Below the pieces are notes generated by a model, which was not told where the DNA came from, made no database searches, and saw only the letters and a list, made by a program, of their open reading frames with translations. From CAYZIC01 sp964478335 (GTDB lineage Bacteria > Verrucomicrobiota > Kiritimatiellia > RFP12 > DVOR01): a DNA stretch of 63,331 nucleotides. This document shows, piece after piece, positions 25,214-33,567 of this stretch. The number at the start of each line of letters is the position of its first letter. Positions within the stretch are counted from its first letter, which is position 1. Location of the stretch: the NCBI GenBank assembly GCA_964478335.1, contig CAYZIC010000003.1:1-63331 (forward strand). Direction: 5' to 3'. The translations under genes were made by a program, and so were the position numbers.

Positions 25214-26483
25214 GTTTATCATCAAAGGCGGCAAGACAATCTCAGGCACGCATCGCGTTTCGGGCAATAAGAATGCAGCCCTCCCCATGCTTGCGGCTGC
25301 ACTGCTAACCCAAGATCCCGTCACGCTAACAAACCTCCCCAACATTCTCGATGTCCAAGTCATGCTCCAAGGCATCCAAAAGCTCGGCGCTCGAGTCGAT
25401 TATCGACCAGAGGTCAACCAAGTCACCATCCGAGCTAAAAAGATCAGCGACACCGTTTCAAAAGAAATCTGCGACAAAGTCCGCACCTCAATTCTCTTTG
25501 CAGCCCCCCTACTCGCCCGCACAGGCAAAGCCAAACTCTACCCACCTGGTGGCGATGTCATTGGCAAGCGTCGGCTCGACACCCATATCAATGGCTTTAA
25601 AGCTCTCGGTGCATCCGTCTCTAAGGCCCTTCTTTTCAAAGCGCCCACCCGCCTAACAGGCACCTACTTTCTCCTCGATGAAGCCAGCGTCACCGCCACA
25701 GAAAACCTCATCATGGCAGCAGTCTGCGCCCAAGGTCAAACCACCTTTTACAATACCGCATGTGAGCCCCACATCTGCGACCTCTGTAAGATGCTCAATA
25801 CCATGGGGGCTAAAATTACAGGCTACGGCACTAACCGCCTAATCATTGACGGCGTAGATAAGCTCCATGGCACGACAGTCTCCGTTGGGCCAGACTTTAT
25901 TGAAGCTGCCTCCTATCTGGTGGCAGCGCTAGTCACAGACGGATCGATGACCCTGACCCACATTCGCAAAGATGAGTTTGACATTATGCAAGGCGCCTTT
26001 GCCAAATTTGGCGTCAAGTGGACGATTCATGACGACACGCTCATACTACCTAAGCAAAAGCTCAAAACCACCTATGATTTTGGGCAAGCGATTCCCAAGA
26101 TTGATGATGGGCCATGGCCAATGTTACCCTCTGATCTTATTAGCATTTTGATTGTATTAGCGACCCAAACGCGCGGCACCATGCTGTTTTTTGAGAAAAT
26201 GTACGAGAGCCGCCTCTACTTCGTTGACAGGCTGATCGATATGGGGGCTAGGATCGTGCAATGTGATCCCCATCGTGTGGTCGTGACTGGTGTCAGCAAC
26301 CTCCATGGAGAGATTGTCGCCAGCCCAGACATACGCGCAGGCATTGCACTCGTCATAGCAGCACTCTGCACCAAAAAGGGACAAACCACCGAGATCGGCA
26401 TGGCCGAACGCATCGACCGAGGCTACGAAAAACTCCACATTCGCCTCCAAGAGCTCGGTGCCGACATCATCAGAGAGGACTAA
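25206..26483 (+). CDS. murA: UDP-N-acetylglucosamine 1-carboxyvinyltransferase (MurA), Asp at the active-site Cys position
   Basis: Transfers enolpyruvate from PEP to UDP-GlcNAc, the first committed step of peptidoglycan synthesis. At 425 residues it is full length. Lys22 in SGNKNAA and the KVRTSILF Arg are present. The catalytic loop reads PPGGDVIGKRRLDTHINGF, with Asp117 (codon GAT at 25554) where E. coli has Cys115. Such a Cys-to-Asp change is known in Chlamydia and mycobacteria. It leaves the enzyme active but insensitive to fosfomycin, so natural resistance is expected. Confidence 0.94.
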   Translation: MAKFIIKGGKTISGTHRVSGNKNAALPMLAAALLTQDPVTLTNLPNILDVQVMLQGIQKLGARVDYRPEVNQVTIRAKKISDTVSKEICDKVRTSILFAAPLLARTGKAKLYPPGGDVIGKRRLDTHINGFKALGASVSKALLFKAPTRLTGTYFLLDEASVTATENLIMAAVCAQGQTTFYNTACEPHICDLCKMLNTMGAKITGYGTNRLIIDGVDKLHGTTVSVGPDFIEAASYLVAALVTDGSMTLTHIRKDEFDIMQGAFAKFGVKWTIHDDTLILPKQKLKTTYDFGQAIPKIDDGPWPMLPSDLISILIVLATQTRGTMLFFEKMYESRLYFVDRLIDMGARIVQCDPHRVVVTGVSNLHGEIVASPDIRAGIALVIAALCTKKGQTTEIGMAERIDRGYEKLHIRLQELGADIIRED

Positions 26484-26486
26484 TTT

Positions 26487-27623
26487 ATGAAGATCTTGTG
26501 CGACATCAACCTCCCCCTAGCTGAATCCCTCTTTAGCCGTCTTGGAGACGTGCAGATGATAGAGGGTCGCAGCCTCACCCCCGAAATGGTCCACGATGCC
26601 GACCTCCTCATGATTCGTAGCACAGCCAAGATGAATGAATCCCTCTTGGCAGGCTCATCTGTCAAGATGATTGGCTCTGGCGTCATTGGCACCGACCACC
26701 TCGACCAAGCCTACTTAGCGCAAGCCGGGATCCCGTGGGTCAATGCTCCTGGGTGCAATGCCCAGAGCGTCGCCGACTACTGGACGACCGCCATTTTGCA
26801 GCTAGGACAAGTCAGAGGGATCACTTGGGCTGGCAAAACCGTTGGCATCATTGGTATGGGCAATGTCGGCCAAGCCGTCAATTGTCGCGCACAAGCCCTC
26901 GGCATGACCGTGATTGGTTGTGACCCCTTTATCCCCGGGCAAGGCTACGTCGACATCGATACCCTCCTGCCCCAGTGCGACATCATCACCCTCCACACCC
27001 CCCTCACCCACGACGGCCCCCACCCCACCTACCACCTCTTTGCTGGACCACGCGTCCGCAAAGTCAAGCCCGGCGCCGTCCTCGTCAATATGGCCAGAGG
27101 CCCCATTCTCGAATCTGAGATCGTCTGTGCAGCCATTGACCACGGATTCCTATCCGATGCCATTATCGACTGCTGGGAGGGCGAGCCAGACTGGTCTGCC
27201 AACCTCGCAAGCCACGCCTTTAGGACAACCCCCCACGTCGCCGGCCACGCTTACGAAGGTCGCATCAATGGCACCATCGCCATCTACCGCGCAGCCTGTG
27301 AATTTGTGGGCGTGCCCACAGGCGAAATCCCCCCCTTGCCAGCTGCGCCATGCGCAGAAATCACTTGCGATGCAGCCAATTACCCTACCGACCAAGCCCT
27401 CCTTTGCGACATCACCAGTCAAGTCTGTGACATTGCTGGAGACGACAGGCGATTTCGTGCGGCCTATACAGACGACCCAGCAAGCCGCCGCAAAAACTTC
27501 GACACCCTACGCAAGACCTACCCCCTACGTCGACTCTTTGCCGCATCGACAATCCTCCTCAAAAATGCGACACCCACACTCATCAAAACAATCAACGCCC
27601 TTGGATTTAACTGCATCGCGTAA
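26487..27623 (+). CDS. pdxB: 4-phosphoerythronate dehydrogenase
   Basis: An NAD-dependent D-2-hydroxyacid dehydrogenase of 378 residues, in the DXP-dependent pyridoxal phosphate pathway. It begins KILCDINLPLAESLFSRLGDV, as PdxB does. The Rossmann loop is GKTVGIIGMGNVGQAV. VNMARGPILES (Arg) and TTPHVAGHAYEGR (catalytic His) follow. The C-terminal extension of about 90 residues (CDITSQVCDIAGDDRRFR) is specific to PdxB and excludes SerA. It starts three bases after murA. Confidence 0.9.
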   Translation: MKILCDINLPLAESLFSRLGDVQMIEGRSLTPEMVHDADLLMIRSTAKMNESLLAGSSVKMIGSGVIGTDHLDQAYLAQAGIPWVNAPGCNAQSVADYWTTAILQLGQVRGITWAGKTVGIIGMGNVGQAVNCRAQALGMTVIGCDPFIPGQGYVDIDTLLPQCDIITLHTPLTHDGPHPTYHLFAGPRVRKVKPGAVLVNMARGPILESEIVCAAIDHGFLSDAIIDCWEGEPDWSANLASHAFRTTPHVAGHAYEGRINGTIAIYRAACEFVGVPTGEIPPLPAAPCAEITCDAANYPTDQALLCDITSQVCDIAGDDRRFRAAYTDDPASRRKNFDTLRKTYPLRRLFAASTILLKNATPTLIKTINALGFNCIA

Positions 27624-27637
27624 AAAGGTCCTCAACC

Positions 27638-29050
27638 ATGTCCGCATCCTCCGCATCAAGCAATAAGCCTCAAGCAAACGATGCTCTCGCGCCAAAAACT
27701 AAAGGCCGTAGACCAAAGGCAATAGGTGGTAAAGCCACCCATGAATTCACCCCCACTAATGCCACGAAGTTTTTTGTACCCTTGGTGATCCAAACGGCCT
27801 CCCAATGCCTCACCTATCCCCTCGTAGGAGCGATTGTTGCCCACGGCATCCATGGCAAGCTCGAATTTGGAGCATTCTCCCAAGGCCTCATGGTGATGTT
27901 TTTGTTTGGATGCTTAGGTTATGGGCTAATCACCACAGGCATGGTATTTGCAAAGGACAAAGTCAGCTACGCACGATTTATTCGCGTCAACCATATTGTG
28001 ATGGGCTGTACAATCGCTCTGCAATGTATCTGCATGCTCCCACCGATATCAAATGTCCTCTTTAAGACGCTACTTGGATTATCGGGCTTTCAATTTGACA
28101 TTGCGCGCTACTCAATGTTCTCTGCGATTATTGCACAGATCGGATTTTTCATTCGTAATATTCCACAAGTCATTCTTTATAATGCCCACCAGACCTCTCG
28201 CGCAAACTTTGCGACGATTTTACGCATCATCATCACCGCACTCCTCTCGCCACTTTTTCTCACCCTTGGGCTATTTGGATGGCTCTGGGGCATCATCGCA
28301 CTGACGCTCCCTATCTTTCTTGAAATAGGGCTCATGTTTATCTTTGCCTGGCCCCATATCAAATCCCTCCCCACCTACACCTCAGAGACAAGAGAAGCCA
28401 GAATCTTGCGTCAATTTCTCTTTAACATCCCCCTCTCACTGGGAGGGCTACTCCTGGCAGCATCCAGTATCGTACTCAATGCCGTGATCAATCGCACCCC
28501 AGATGGTGCCAATATGCAAACGATTCACGTCATTGCCATGGGCATCATCAACCCGATCTCGCTTGGTGCACTGCGCACCCAAGCCGTCGCGATTGGCTTT
28601 CCACAATGCGGCAAACACGATCATCGTACCTTTTACTTTTCGCTCTATGCGGGGATCGTTCTTTGCGGAGTCATACTCCTGCTACAGCTCCCTCTCTTTA
28701 GCAACTGGTACTTCATTGATCTACAAAACTTGCTACCCAAAGACCTCCCCCTCGCCAAAGAGTCCCTACTGCTTGCAGCCATCATTCCCCTTTTGCAAAC
28801 CATACGCGGTCACGCAGAAGGTCTCGCCTCCTACCGTAAACGCCCCAACGCCGTGCTTGCAGGACAAGCAGCCTTTCTCTCGACCCTCGTTATTAGCCTG
28901 CTCATCTGCTTCGAGCTCAATGTACCAGGCTACAAAATGGGCGTTATATCACTCGCCATCTCCATGCTTGCAACGGGATTAACCGTTCGCCTCGGCCTTC
29001 TCCTTGCCCAATTTGAGCCACCATCCACACCTAACGGGATCCACCAATGA
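27638..29050 (+). CDS. Polytopic membrane protein, MATE/flippase-like
   Basis: A 470-residue membrane protein with roughly 12 hydrophobic segments after a basic, Lys-rich N-terminal tail of about 45 residues. The layout of two six-helix halves joined near residue 235, with a positively charged loop, is that of the MOP superfamily (MATE exporters, polysaccharide flippases). I do not see a motif that fixes the subfamily or substrate. It overlaps gluQ by four bases. Confidence 0.6.
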   Translation: MSASSASSNKPQANDALAPKTKGRRPKAIGGKATHEFTPTNATKFFVPLVIQTASQCLTYPLVGAIVAHGIHGKLEFGAFSQGLMVMFLFGCLGYGLITTGMVFAKDKVSYARFIRVNHIVMGCTIALQCICMLPPISNVLFKTLLGLSGFQFDIARYSMFSAIIAQIGFFIRNIPQVILYNAHQTSRANFATILRIIITALLSPLFLTLGLFGWLWGIIALTLPIFLEIGLMFIFAWPHIKSLPTYTSETREARILRQFLFNIPLSLGGLLLAASSIVLNAVINRTPDGANMQTIHVIAMGIINPISLGALRTQAVAIGFPQCGKHDHRTFYFSLYAGIVLCGVILLLQLPLFSNWYFIDLQNLLPKDLPLAKESLLLAAIIPLLQTIRGHAEGLASYRKRPNAVLAGQAAFLSTLVISLLICFELNVPGYKMGVISLAISMLATGLTVRLGLLLAQFEPPSTPNGIHQ

Positions 29051-30204
29051 GCACCCGCATCGGCAGACTAGCCCCCAGCCCAACAGGCGCCCTACACCTA
29101 GGCAACATCCGCACCTTTATGATTGCCTGGCTACAAATGCGCGCCTGCGGCGGCCAAATCCGTATGCGCATCGAGGACCTCGACCACCCCAAACACAAAC
29201 CCGGAGCCACCGCAGCCCTGCTTGACGACCTCCAGTGGTTAGGCTTTGATTGGGATGGCCCCATTGTCACCCAGAGCCATCGCCACCCCCTCTATCAAAC
29301 CGCCCTCGAGCAGCTCATTCGTAATGAGCAGGTCTACCCTTGCATTTGTAGTCGTCGCGACATCCAACAAGCCGCCTCCGCCCCCCACGCAGGTGAAATC
29401 CTCCATTACCCAGGCACATGCCGCGGCCGCTTCACCAGCGGCGCAGCCGCCCTCAAGGCTATATCTGGCGGCGCAGCCGCCCCACATTCTACATTCGACA
29501 TTCCACATGCTAGCGGCTCCGCCGCTGTCGCGTGGCGATTCAAGATTCCCACCGGCAGCATCGCCAGCCTCATCGACCGCTTTGCAGGCCCCTATACAGA
29601 GGAGCCATCCACCAGCAGCGGCGACTTCGTCGTTGCCCGTGGCTACGCCCCACTAGAACAAGAGGCAAGCTACGCTTGCGCAACAAGCAAAGCAAGCGCA
29701 GCTTGCACGCAGTCAATGCCTGATGCTAGAGGCGGGGCACCTGCCTCTTATTGCGCAATGCCTGTTGCAGGCGGCTCTGCCGCTCCACATTCCACATTCC
29801 ACATTCCACATTCTAGTGGCTCCGCCGCTATCGCCTACACCCTCGCCGTAGTTCTAGACGATGCAGAGATGGGAGTCACCGATGTCGTACGAGGAGACGA
29901 TCTACTCGCAGCCACGCCCTCACAACTACACCTCTACCAAGCCTTTGGCAAGACACCCCCGACCTTTTGCCACGTGCCCCTCGTCATCGGTACCGACGGA
30001 CGCCGCCTTGCCAAACGCCACGGCGACACCCGCATCAGCACCTATCGCGCAGCCGGCATCACCCCAGAGCAAATCATTGGCACCCTCGCCCGCAGTTGCC
30101 GCTGGACAAACAGCCCCACCATGACACTCGGACAACTCATTCCCCACTTTGATTTAGCCACGATTCCCCATTCACCCCTCATTTGGCAGGAGACCCTCTT
30201 ATGA
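29047..30204 (+). CDS. gluQ: Glutamyl-queuosine tRNA(Asp) synthetase with two repeat-derived insertions
   Basis: A truncated glutamyl-tRNA synthetase paralogue that attaches glutamate to queuosine of tRNA(Asp). It shows SPTGALHLGN (HIGH motif, residues 11-20), RIEDLD, the zinc-site residues Cys99, Cys101 and Cys125, and LAKRHGD in place of KMSKS. At 385 residues it is about 90 too long. Residues 131-160 and about 200-261 have no counterpart in the family. They are low-complexity Ala/Ser/Gly sequence with PHSTFDIPHASGSAA and PHSTFHIPHSSGSAA. Removing both leaves about 293 residues, the normal size. The frame is kept through both. Confidence 0.88.
   Translation: MSTRIGRLAPSPTGALHLGNIRTFMIAWLQMRACGGQIRMRIEDLDHPKHKPGATAALLDDLQWLGFDWDGPIVTQSHRHPLYQTALEQLIRNEQVYPCICSRRDIQQAASAPHAGEILHYPGTCRGRFTSGAAALKAISGGAAAPHSTFDIPHASGSAAVAWRFKIPTGSIASLIDRFAGPYTEEPSTSSGDFVVARGYAPLEQEASYACATSKASAACTQSMPDARGGAPASYCAMPVAGGSAAPHSTFHIPHSSGSAAIAYTLAVVLDDAEMGVTDVVRGDDLLAATPSQLHLYQAFGKTPPTFCHVPLVIGTDGRRLAKRHGDTRISTYRAAGITPEQIIGTLARSCRWTNSPTMTLGQLIPHFDLATIPHSPLIWQETLL
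29436..29526 (+). repeat. In-frame repeat insertion 1 in gluQ
   Basis: Two near-identical GC-rich blocks (GGCGCAGCCGCCC) precede three ACATTC-type heptamers (about 29483-29507). The palindrome-forming end AGCGGCTCCGCCGCT follows. The same heptamer array occurs at 29782, 34858, 36941, 18550 and 38743. It interrupts the segment between CRGRF and VAWRFKIP. Confidence 0.7.
29656..29831 (+). repeat. In-frame repeat insertion 2 in gluQ
   Basis: About 62 codons between DFVVARG and IAYTLAVVLDDAE, which are adjacent in the family. It holds several small palindromes (AAGCTACGCTTG, AGGCGGGGCACCTGCCTCT) and four ACATTC-type heptamers at about 29782-29813. The end TAGTGGCTCCGCCGCT matches insertion 1. 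Confidence 0.7.
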
Positions 30205-31043
30205 GCAAACCATGCAAACAATGCCCTGTTGCCCTCACCATCGCAGGTAGCGACAGCGGCGGCAATGCCGGCATCCAAGCCGACCTACGAGCCTTTCACG
30301 TCTTTGGCGTGCACGGGTGCACCGCCATTACCGCACTCACCGCGCAAAACCCCACCAGCGTCAGCCACGTCCACCCCACGACCCCAGAGAACCTCACCGC
30401 ACAGCTCAGCCAAATTAGCGCAGCGTATAACGTTGGCGCCATCAAAACCGGCATGCTCGTCAACGCCTCACTCATTGAGGCCGTTCATCGCCATTTACAA
30501 GATAGCCCCATCCCCCTCATCATCGACCCCGTCATGATTGCCACCAGCGGTGCCAAGCTCATTGACGACGATGCCATTGCCGCACTCAAGGACCTCTTGC
30601 ACCACGCCACCCTCATCACGCCGAATATTCCAGAAGCCTACGCTCTCGCAGAGCGAACCACTCCAATTAACGATCAATTCAGCATGATTGATACCGCCCA
30701 CGGTCTAGCCCATAGCTATCAATGCGCCATTTTACTCAAAGGCGGCCACAGTGCAAGCCACCCCGCCCAAGACATCTTTTACGACGGCCACGCCACCTAC
30801 CTCATCCAAACCCCCACCGTGCACAACCCCATCAGCACCCACGGCACTGGGTGTAGCCTCAGCGCAGCCCTCGCAGCCGCCATCAGCCGAGATCCTACAG
30901 CCCCCCTCCTCGACGCCATCATCGCGGCCAAAGCCTACATTTATGCCGCCATCCAAGGAGGCGTCCGCATCGGTCCTCACGACGGCGTACTCGGCACCCC
31001 CACATCCATTGACACCAGCATCGTCTCCGTAGAGACGATCTAA
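30201..31043 (+). CDS. thiD: Hydroxymethylpyrimidine (phosphate) kinase
   Basis: A ribokinase-fold enzyme of 280 residues that phosphorylates HMP and HMP-P for thiamine synthesis. The start at 30201 overlaps the gluQ stop (ATGA) and follows GGCAGGAGA; six extra codons upstream are not needed. It shows ALTIAGSDSGGNAGIQADLRAF, TAITALTAQN, VIDPVMIATSG, LITPNIPEAYAL, and the anion hole STHGTGCSLSAALAAAI. thiC lies elsewhere in the window, on the other strand. Confidence 0.93.
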   Translation: MSKPCKQCPVALTIAGSDSGGNAGIQADLRAFHVFGVHGCTAITALTAQNPTSVSHVHPTTPENLTAQLSQISAAYNVGAIKTGMLVNASLIEAVHRHLQDSPIPLIIDPVMIATSGAKLIDDDAIAALKDLLHHATLITPNIPEAYALAERTTPINDQFSMIDTAHGLAHSYQCAILLKGGHSASHPAQDIFYDGHATYLIQTPTVHNPISTHGTGCSLSAALAAAISRDPTAPLLDAIIAAKAYIYAAIQGGVRIGPHDGVLGTPTSIDTSIVSVETI

Positions 31044-31106
31044 CCCCTCTACACCGCAACTGTCCACTATTCACCCGATGCGTAGCCTCAAAAAAGGAAT
31101 CCCATC

Positions 31107-32479
31107 ATGCAAACATTTGATCTCATCATCATCGGCTGGGGCAAAGCCAGCAAAACCCTTGCCAGCCATGCCGCAGCTAACAACCTCCAAGTCGCCATGA
31201 TTGAAAAAGACCCCACCATGTATGGCGGAACCTGCGTCAATGTCGGCTGCATTCCCAGCAAATCACTCATCACCCAAGCCAGCAGAGCCCACTGGGCCAA
31301 TCTCACCACCTGGGCAGACAAAGAGGGAGCCTTTCAAGCAGCGATTGCCGAAAAACGCCGCCTCACGACCCTCCTACGTGGCAAAATGCACACCAAGCTC
31401 GCCACCGCAGATGGCGTTACGCTCTTTGACGGAATGGGTTCATTCACAGGGCCCAACCAAGTCACCGTCACCACCGCCGATGGCACCACGACCATCCTGA
31501 CCGCCCCACGGATTGTCATCAATACCGGCTCCACCCCCGTCATGCCCCCCATTCCAGGTTTGGCAGACAATCCCTACGTCCACACCAGCACCGGACTGCT
31601 CGACCTCGACACCCTACCCAAACGCCTCCTCATCATTGGCGGCGGCTACATTGGCCTCGAATTCGCCTCTCTCTATAGCCGCTTTGGTTCAGCAGTGACC
31701 GTCGTCGACCCCGGTGACACCTTCATCCCCCGCGAAGACCGCGACATCGCCCAAACGATAGCCAGCATCTTAGCCGACGCGGCGTCACCATTCGCCTCGA
31801 GACCCACTGCACCCAGATCACCCAGAGCGACAGCTGCGCCCAAGCCCGACTTGAGACCTCCAACGGGACAAGCGAAGTGTCCGATTACGATGCAGTCTTG
31901 GTCGCCACAGGCCGCCGCCCCAATACCGATGGGCTCAATGCCCAAGCAGCTGGGGTTGAGCTCACCGCACGAGGAGCCATTGTCGTCGACGACCTCTTAC
32001 GCACCTCCGCTCCTGGCGTTTGGGCTGCAGGCGACATCGCAGGTGGACACCAATTCACCTACATCTCCCTCGACGACTACCGCATCATTGCCCCCCAAAT
32101 CATCGGCCAAGAAAGTAACCGCACCACCCAAAACCGCACCCCAGTGCCCTACAACGTTTTCCTTGAGCCCTCCTTCGCCCGCGTCGGCCTCAACGAAACC
32201 GATGCCCGCAACCTGGGTCTCAATTACCGCATCGTCACCCTCCCCACTGCAGCTATTCCCAAAGCTCAAGTGTTGCGCGAGACAGCCGGCATGCTCAAAG
32301 CCCTCATCGACAACCAGACCAACGAAATCCTCGGCGCGATGCTGATTTGTCCCGATGCGCACGAATTGATCAATCTCATTGTTGATGCCATGGCCAACCA
32401 CGCCCCCTACACCAGCCTCCGCGACCGCATCTACACCCACCCCTCCATGAGCGAAGCCCTCAACGACCTCTTTGTCTAA
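31107..32479 (+). pseudogene. RclA/mercuric reductase-like FAD-disulfide oxidoreductase, frameshifted
   Basis: A pyridine nucleotide-disulfide oxidoreductase. The N-terminal part has DLIIIGWGKASKTLASHA and the redox-active disulfide GGTCVNVGCIPSKSL. The second Rossmann loop is IIGGGYIGLEFASLYSRFG. Near 31780 the frame is lost after ASILADA. A one-base insertion there restores GVTIRLETHCTQIT and continues into YDAVLVATGRRPNTDG and VWAAGDIAGG. The dimerisation domain then ends at 32479. The whole reading is about 457 residues, a normal family length. The frame before the break runs on as nonsense to 32345. It could be a recent pseudogene or a single-base sequencing error. Confidence 0.75.
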
Positions 32480-32510
32480 TCTGAGCGCTAATCGGCCCAA
32501 TAACGAAACC

Positions 32511-32565
32511 TACGCCATACACACATGACCGCTCGTACAACGAGCGATCATGTGTGTATGGCGTA
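32511..32565. repeat. 26-base inverted repeat with a 3-base loop
   Basis: Arms 32511-32536 and 32540-32565 match at 25 of 26 positions (TACGCCATACACACATGA and then C/T, CGCTCGT). It lies 31 bases after the oxidoreductase stop. No T tract follows, so it is not a standard terminator. It is far longer than the other hairpins of the window. Confidence 0.6.
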
Positions 32566-32627
32566 GATTGTGGATGTTGGAGTTGAGAGGTTGCTGGGGC
32601 AAGAATTGCCAATAAGCGACAAAAAAA

Positions 32628-32856
32628 GGCTCTTGTTTGATTTTAGTGAGTCGAAAGTATAAAAGGTAGGAGTTCCAAGAGGCGGAGTCTCCTCACGGCT
32701 CCCAGCCGTAATCAGGCATAGCGCAGCGTCCCTTTGTGACATCTTTGTGAACCTTTTGTGGGAGAAAAAGCACCTCCATATGTAGCTTCCCAAAAAGATC
32801 CCGTATGACTCGACAAAGCCACAACAGCATTTGACCCATTAAATAGAAGAAGAGCC
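32628..32856. repeat. 229-base repeat unit, homologous to 7537-7755
   Basis: The left end is GGCTCTTGTTTGATTTTAGT. The right end, inverted, is GGCTCTTCTTCTATTTAATG (degenerate). The interior shares AAAGGTAGGAG, CAGCCGTAATCAGGCAT and GCGCAGCGTCCCTTT with the 7.5-kb unit. Its second half matches 18310-18420 in inverted orientation. Confidence 0.6.
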
Positions 32857-33183
32857 CAAAGAGGTGAAAATGAAACAGCAGAAATGTACCTAAAATGCTC
32901 AGAGAAAGCAAGCACTAACTTTAGAAGCTAGACTTAAACTTTCAGGACTTGTCTTAGAGTTCCTAAGAGGGAAGCCTAAGAAAGAGAAGAATGGTCATAG
33001 TCCATCTGTGGGAAGGTGTAATTCCTGGCCTAAGGACTCCTGCTTCCCTCACAGGGGGGATCTCTTATACAAAGAGGGCTATTTTATTATACAATAGCCT
33101 TTACGAAAGGCCCTAGAATGGAGATTGGGGAAGGAGCGGAGCCTCCTAGCTCGAGTCTAGAGTGCGAGTGCTAATGGTGGGGC

Positions 33184-33391
33184 GGCTGCGTCGCTGGATT
33201 TTGGGATTTGGGATTTACTCTCTGATAGCGGCCTGTGGCCTTTGAGGGCTCTCGCTGGTCGCTTGTGGTGGGACCCCCAACTCCTAACAGCTAAACCCTA
33301 ACTCCCGTAGAGATGACCTTGGCCCTCGCTACGACAGCTGCGATACTCCTGCTTCTTATCCTTTAGCCCCGCTAAAATCGCACAAGAGCGG
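33184..33391. repeat. Direct copy of the segment at 18606-18818
   Basis: About 205 bases that align with the right end of the 18.3-kb unit with few changes. Shared tracts include CTCTGATAGCGGCC, CTCCCGTAGAGATGACCTTG and GCTAAAATCGCACAAGAGC. It ends in the same inverted terminus. Confidence 0.7.
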
Positions 33392-33567
33392 CTCTTATCT
33401 CAAGCATCTCTCATACGGGTCTATTGTTGCCTCCTCTACCTAGGATCGGTCTAGATATGTTGCAATGGGCTTTTGGGCGACTTGTGGCGCTTTGGCTTGC
33501 GACTTGCGCCGTGGGGGGGCGTTTTTTTGGGGGAAGTGTCGACAACTGGTCTAATCTGGGTAGCTCT

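Larger units (their letters stand above)
32480..33567. repeat. 1.1-kb non-coding region of stacked repeat units
   Basis: No credible gene is present. After the long inverted repeat come the 32628-32856 unit and about 330 bases of unassigned AT-richer DNA. That stretch includes a small hairpin (GGCTATT...AATAGCC near 33078-33100). The 33184-33391 copy of the segment at 18606-18818 follows, ending in an inverted GGCTCTTG terminus. The last bases before 33568 are the protease 3' flank. Confidence 0.65.

Noticed and set aside
26914..27666. 250-codon ORF overlapping pdxB in another frame
   Set aside because: Low-complexity Ser/Pro/Thr translation caused by codon bias of pdxB; no start context.
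29781..29815. Heptamer array considered as a CRISPR-like repeat
   Set aside because: The units are adjacent without spacers and only seven bases long, and no cas gene is in the window.
32548..32915. Three overlapping minus-strand ORFs of 67-81 codons
   Set aside because: They translate the repeat unit in different frames, with no ribosome site and no conserved reading frame between copies.
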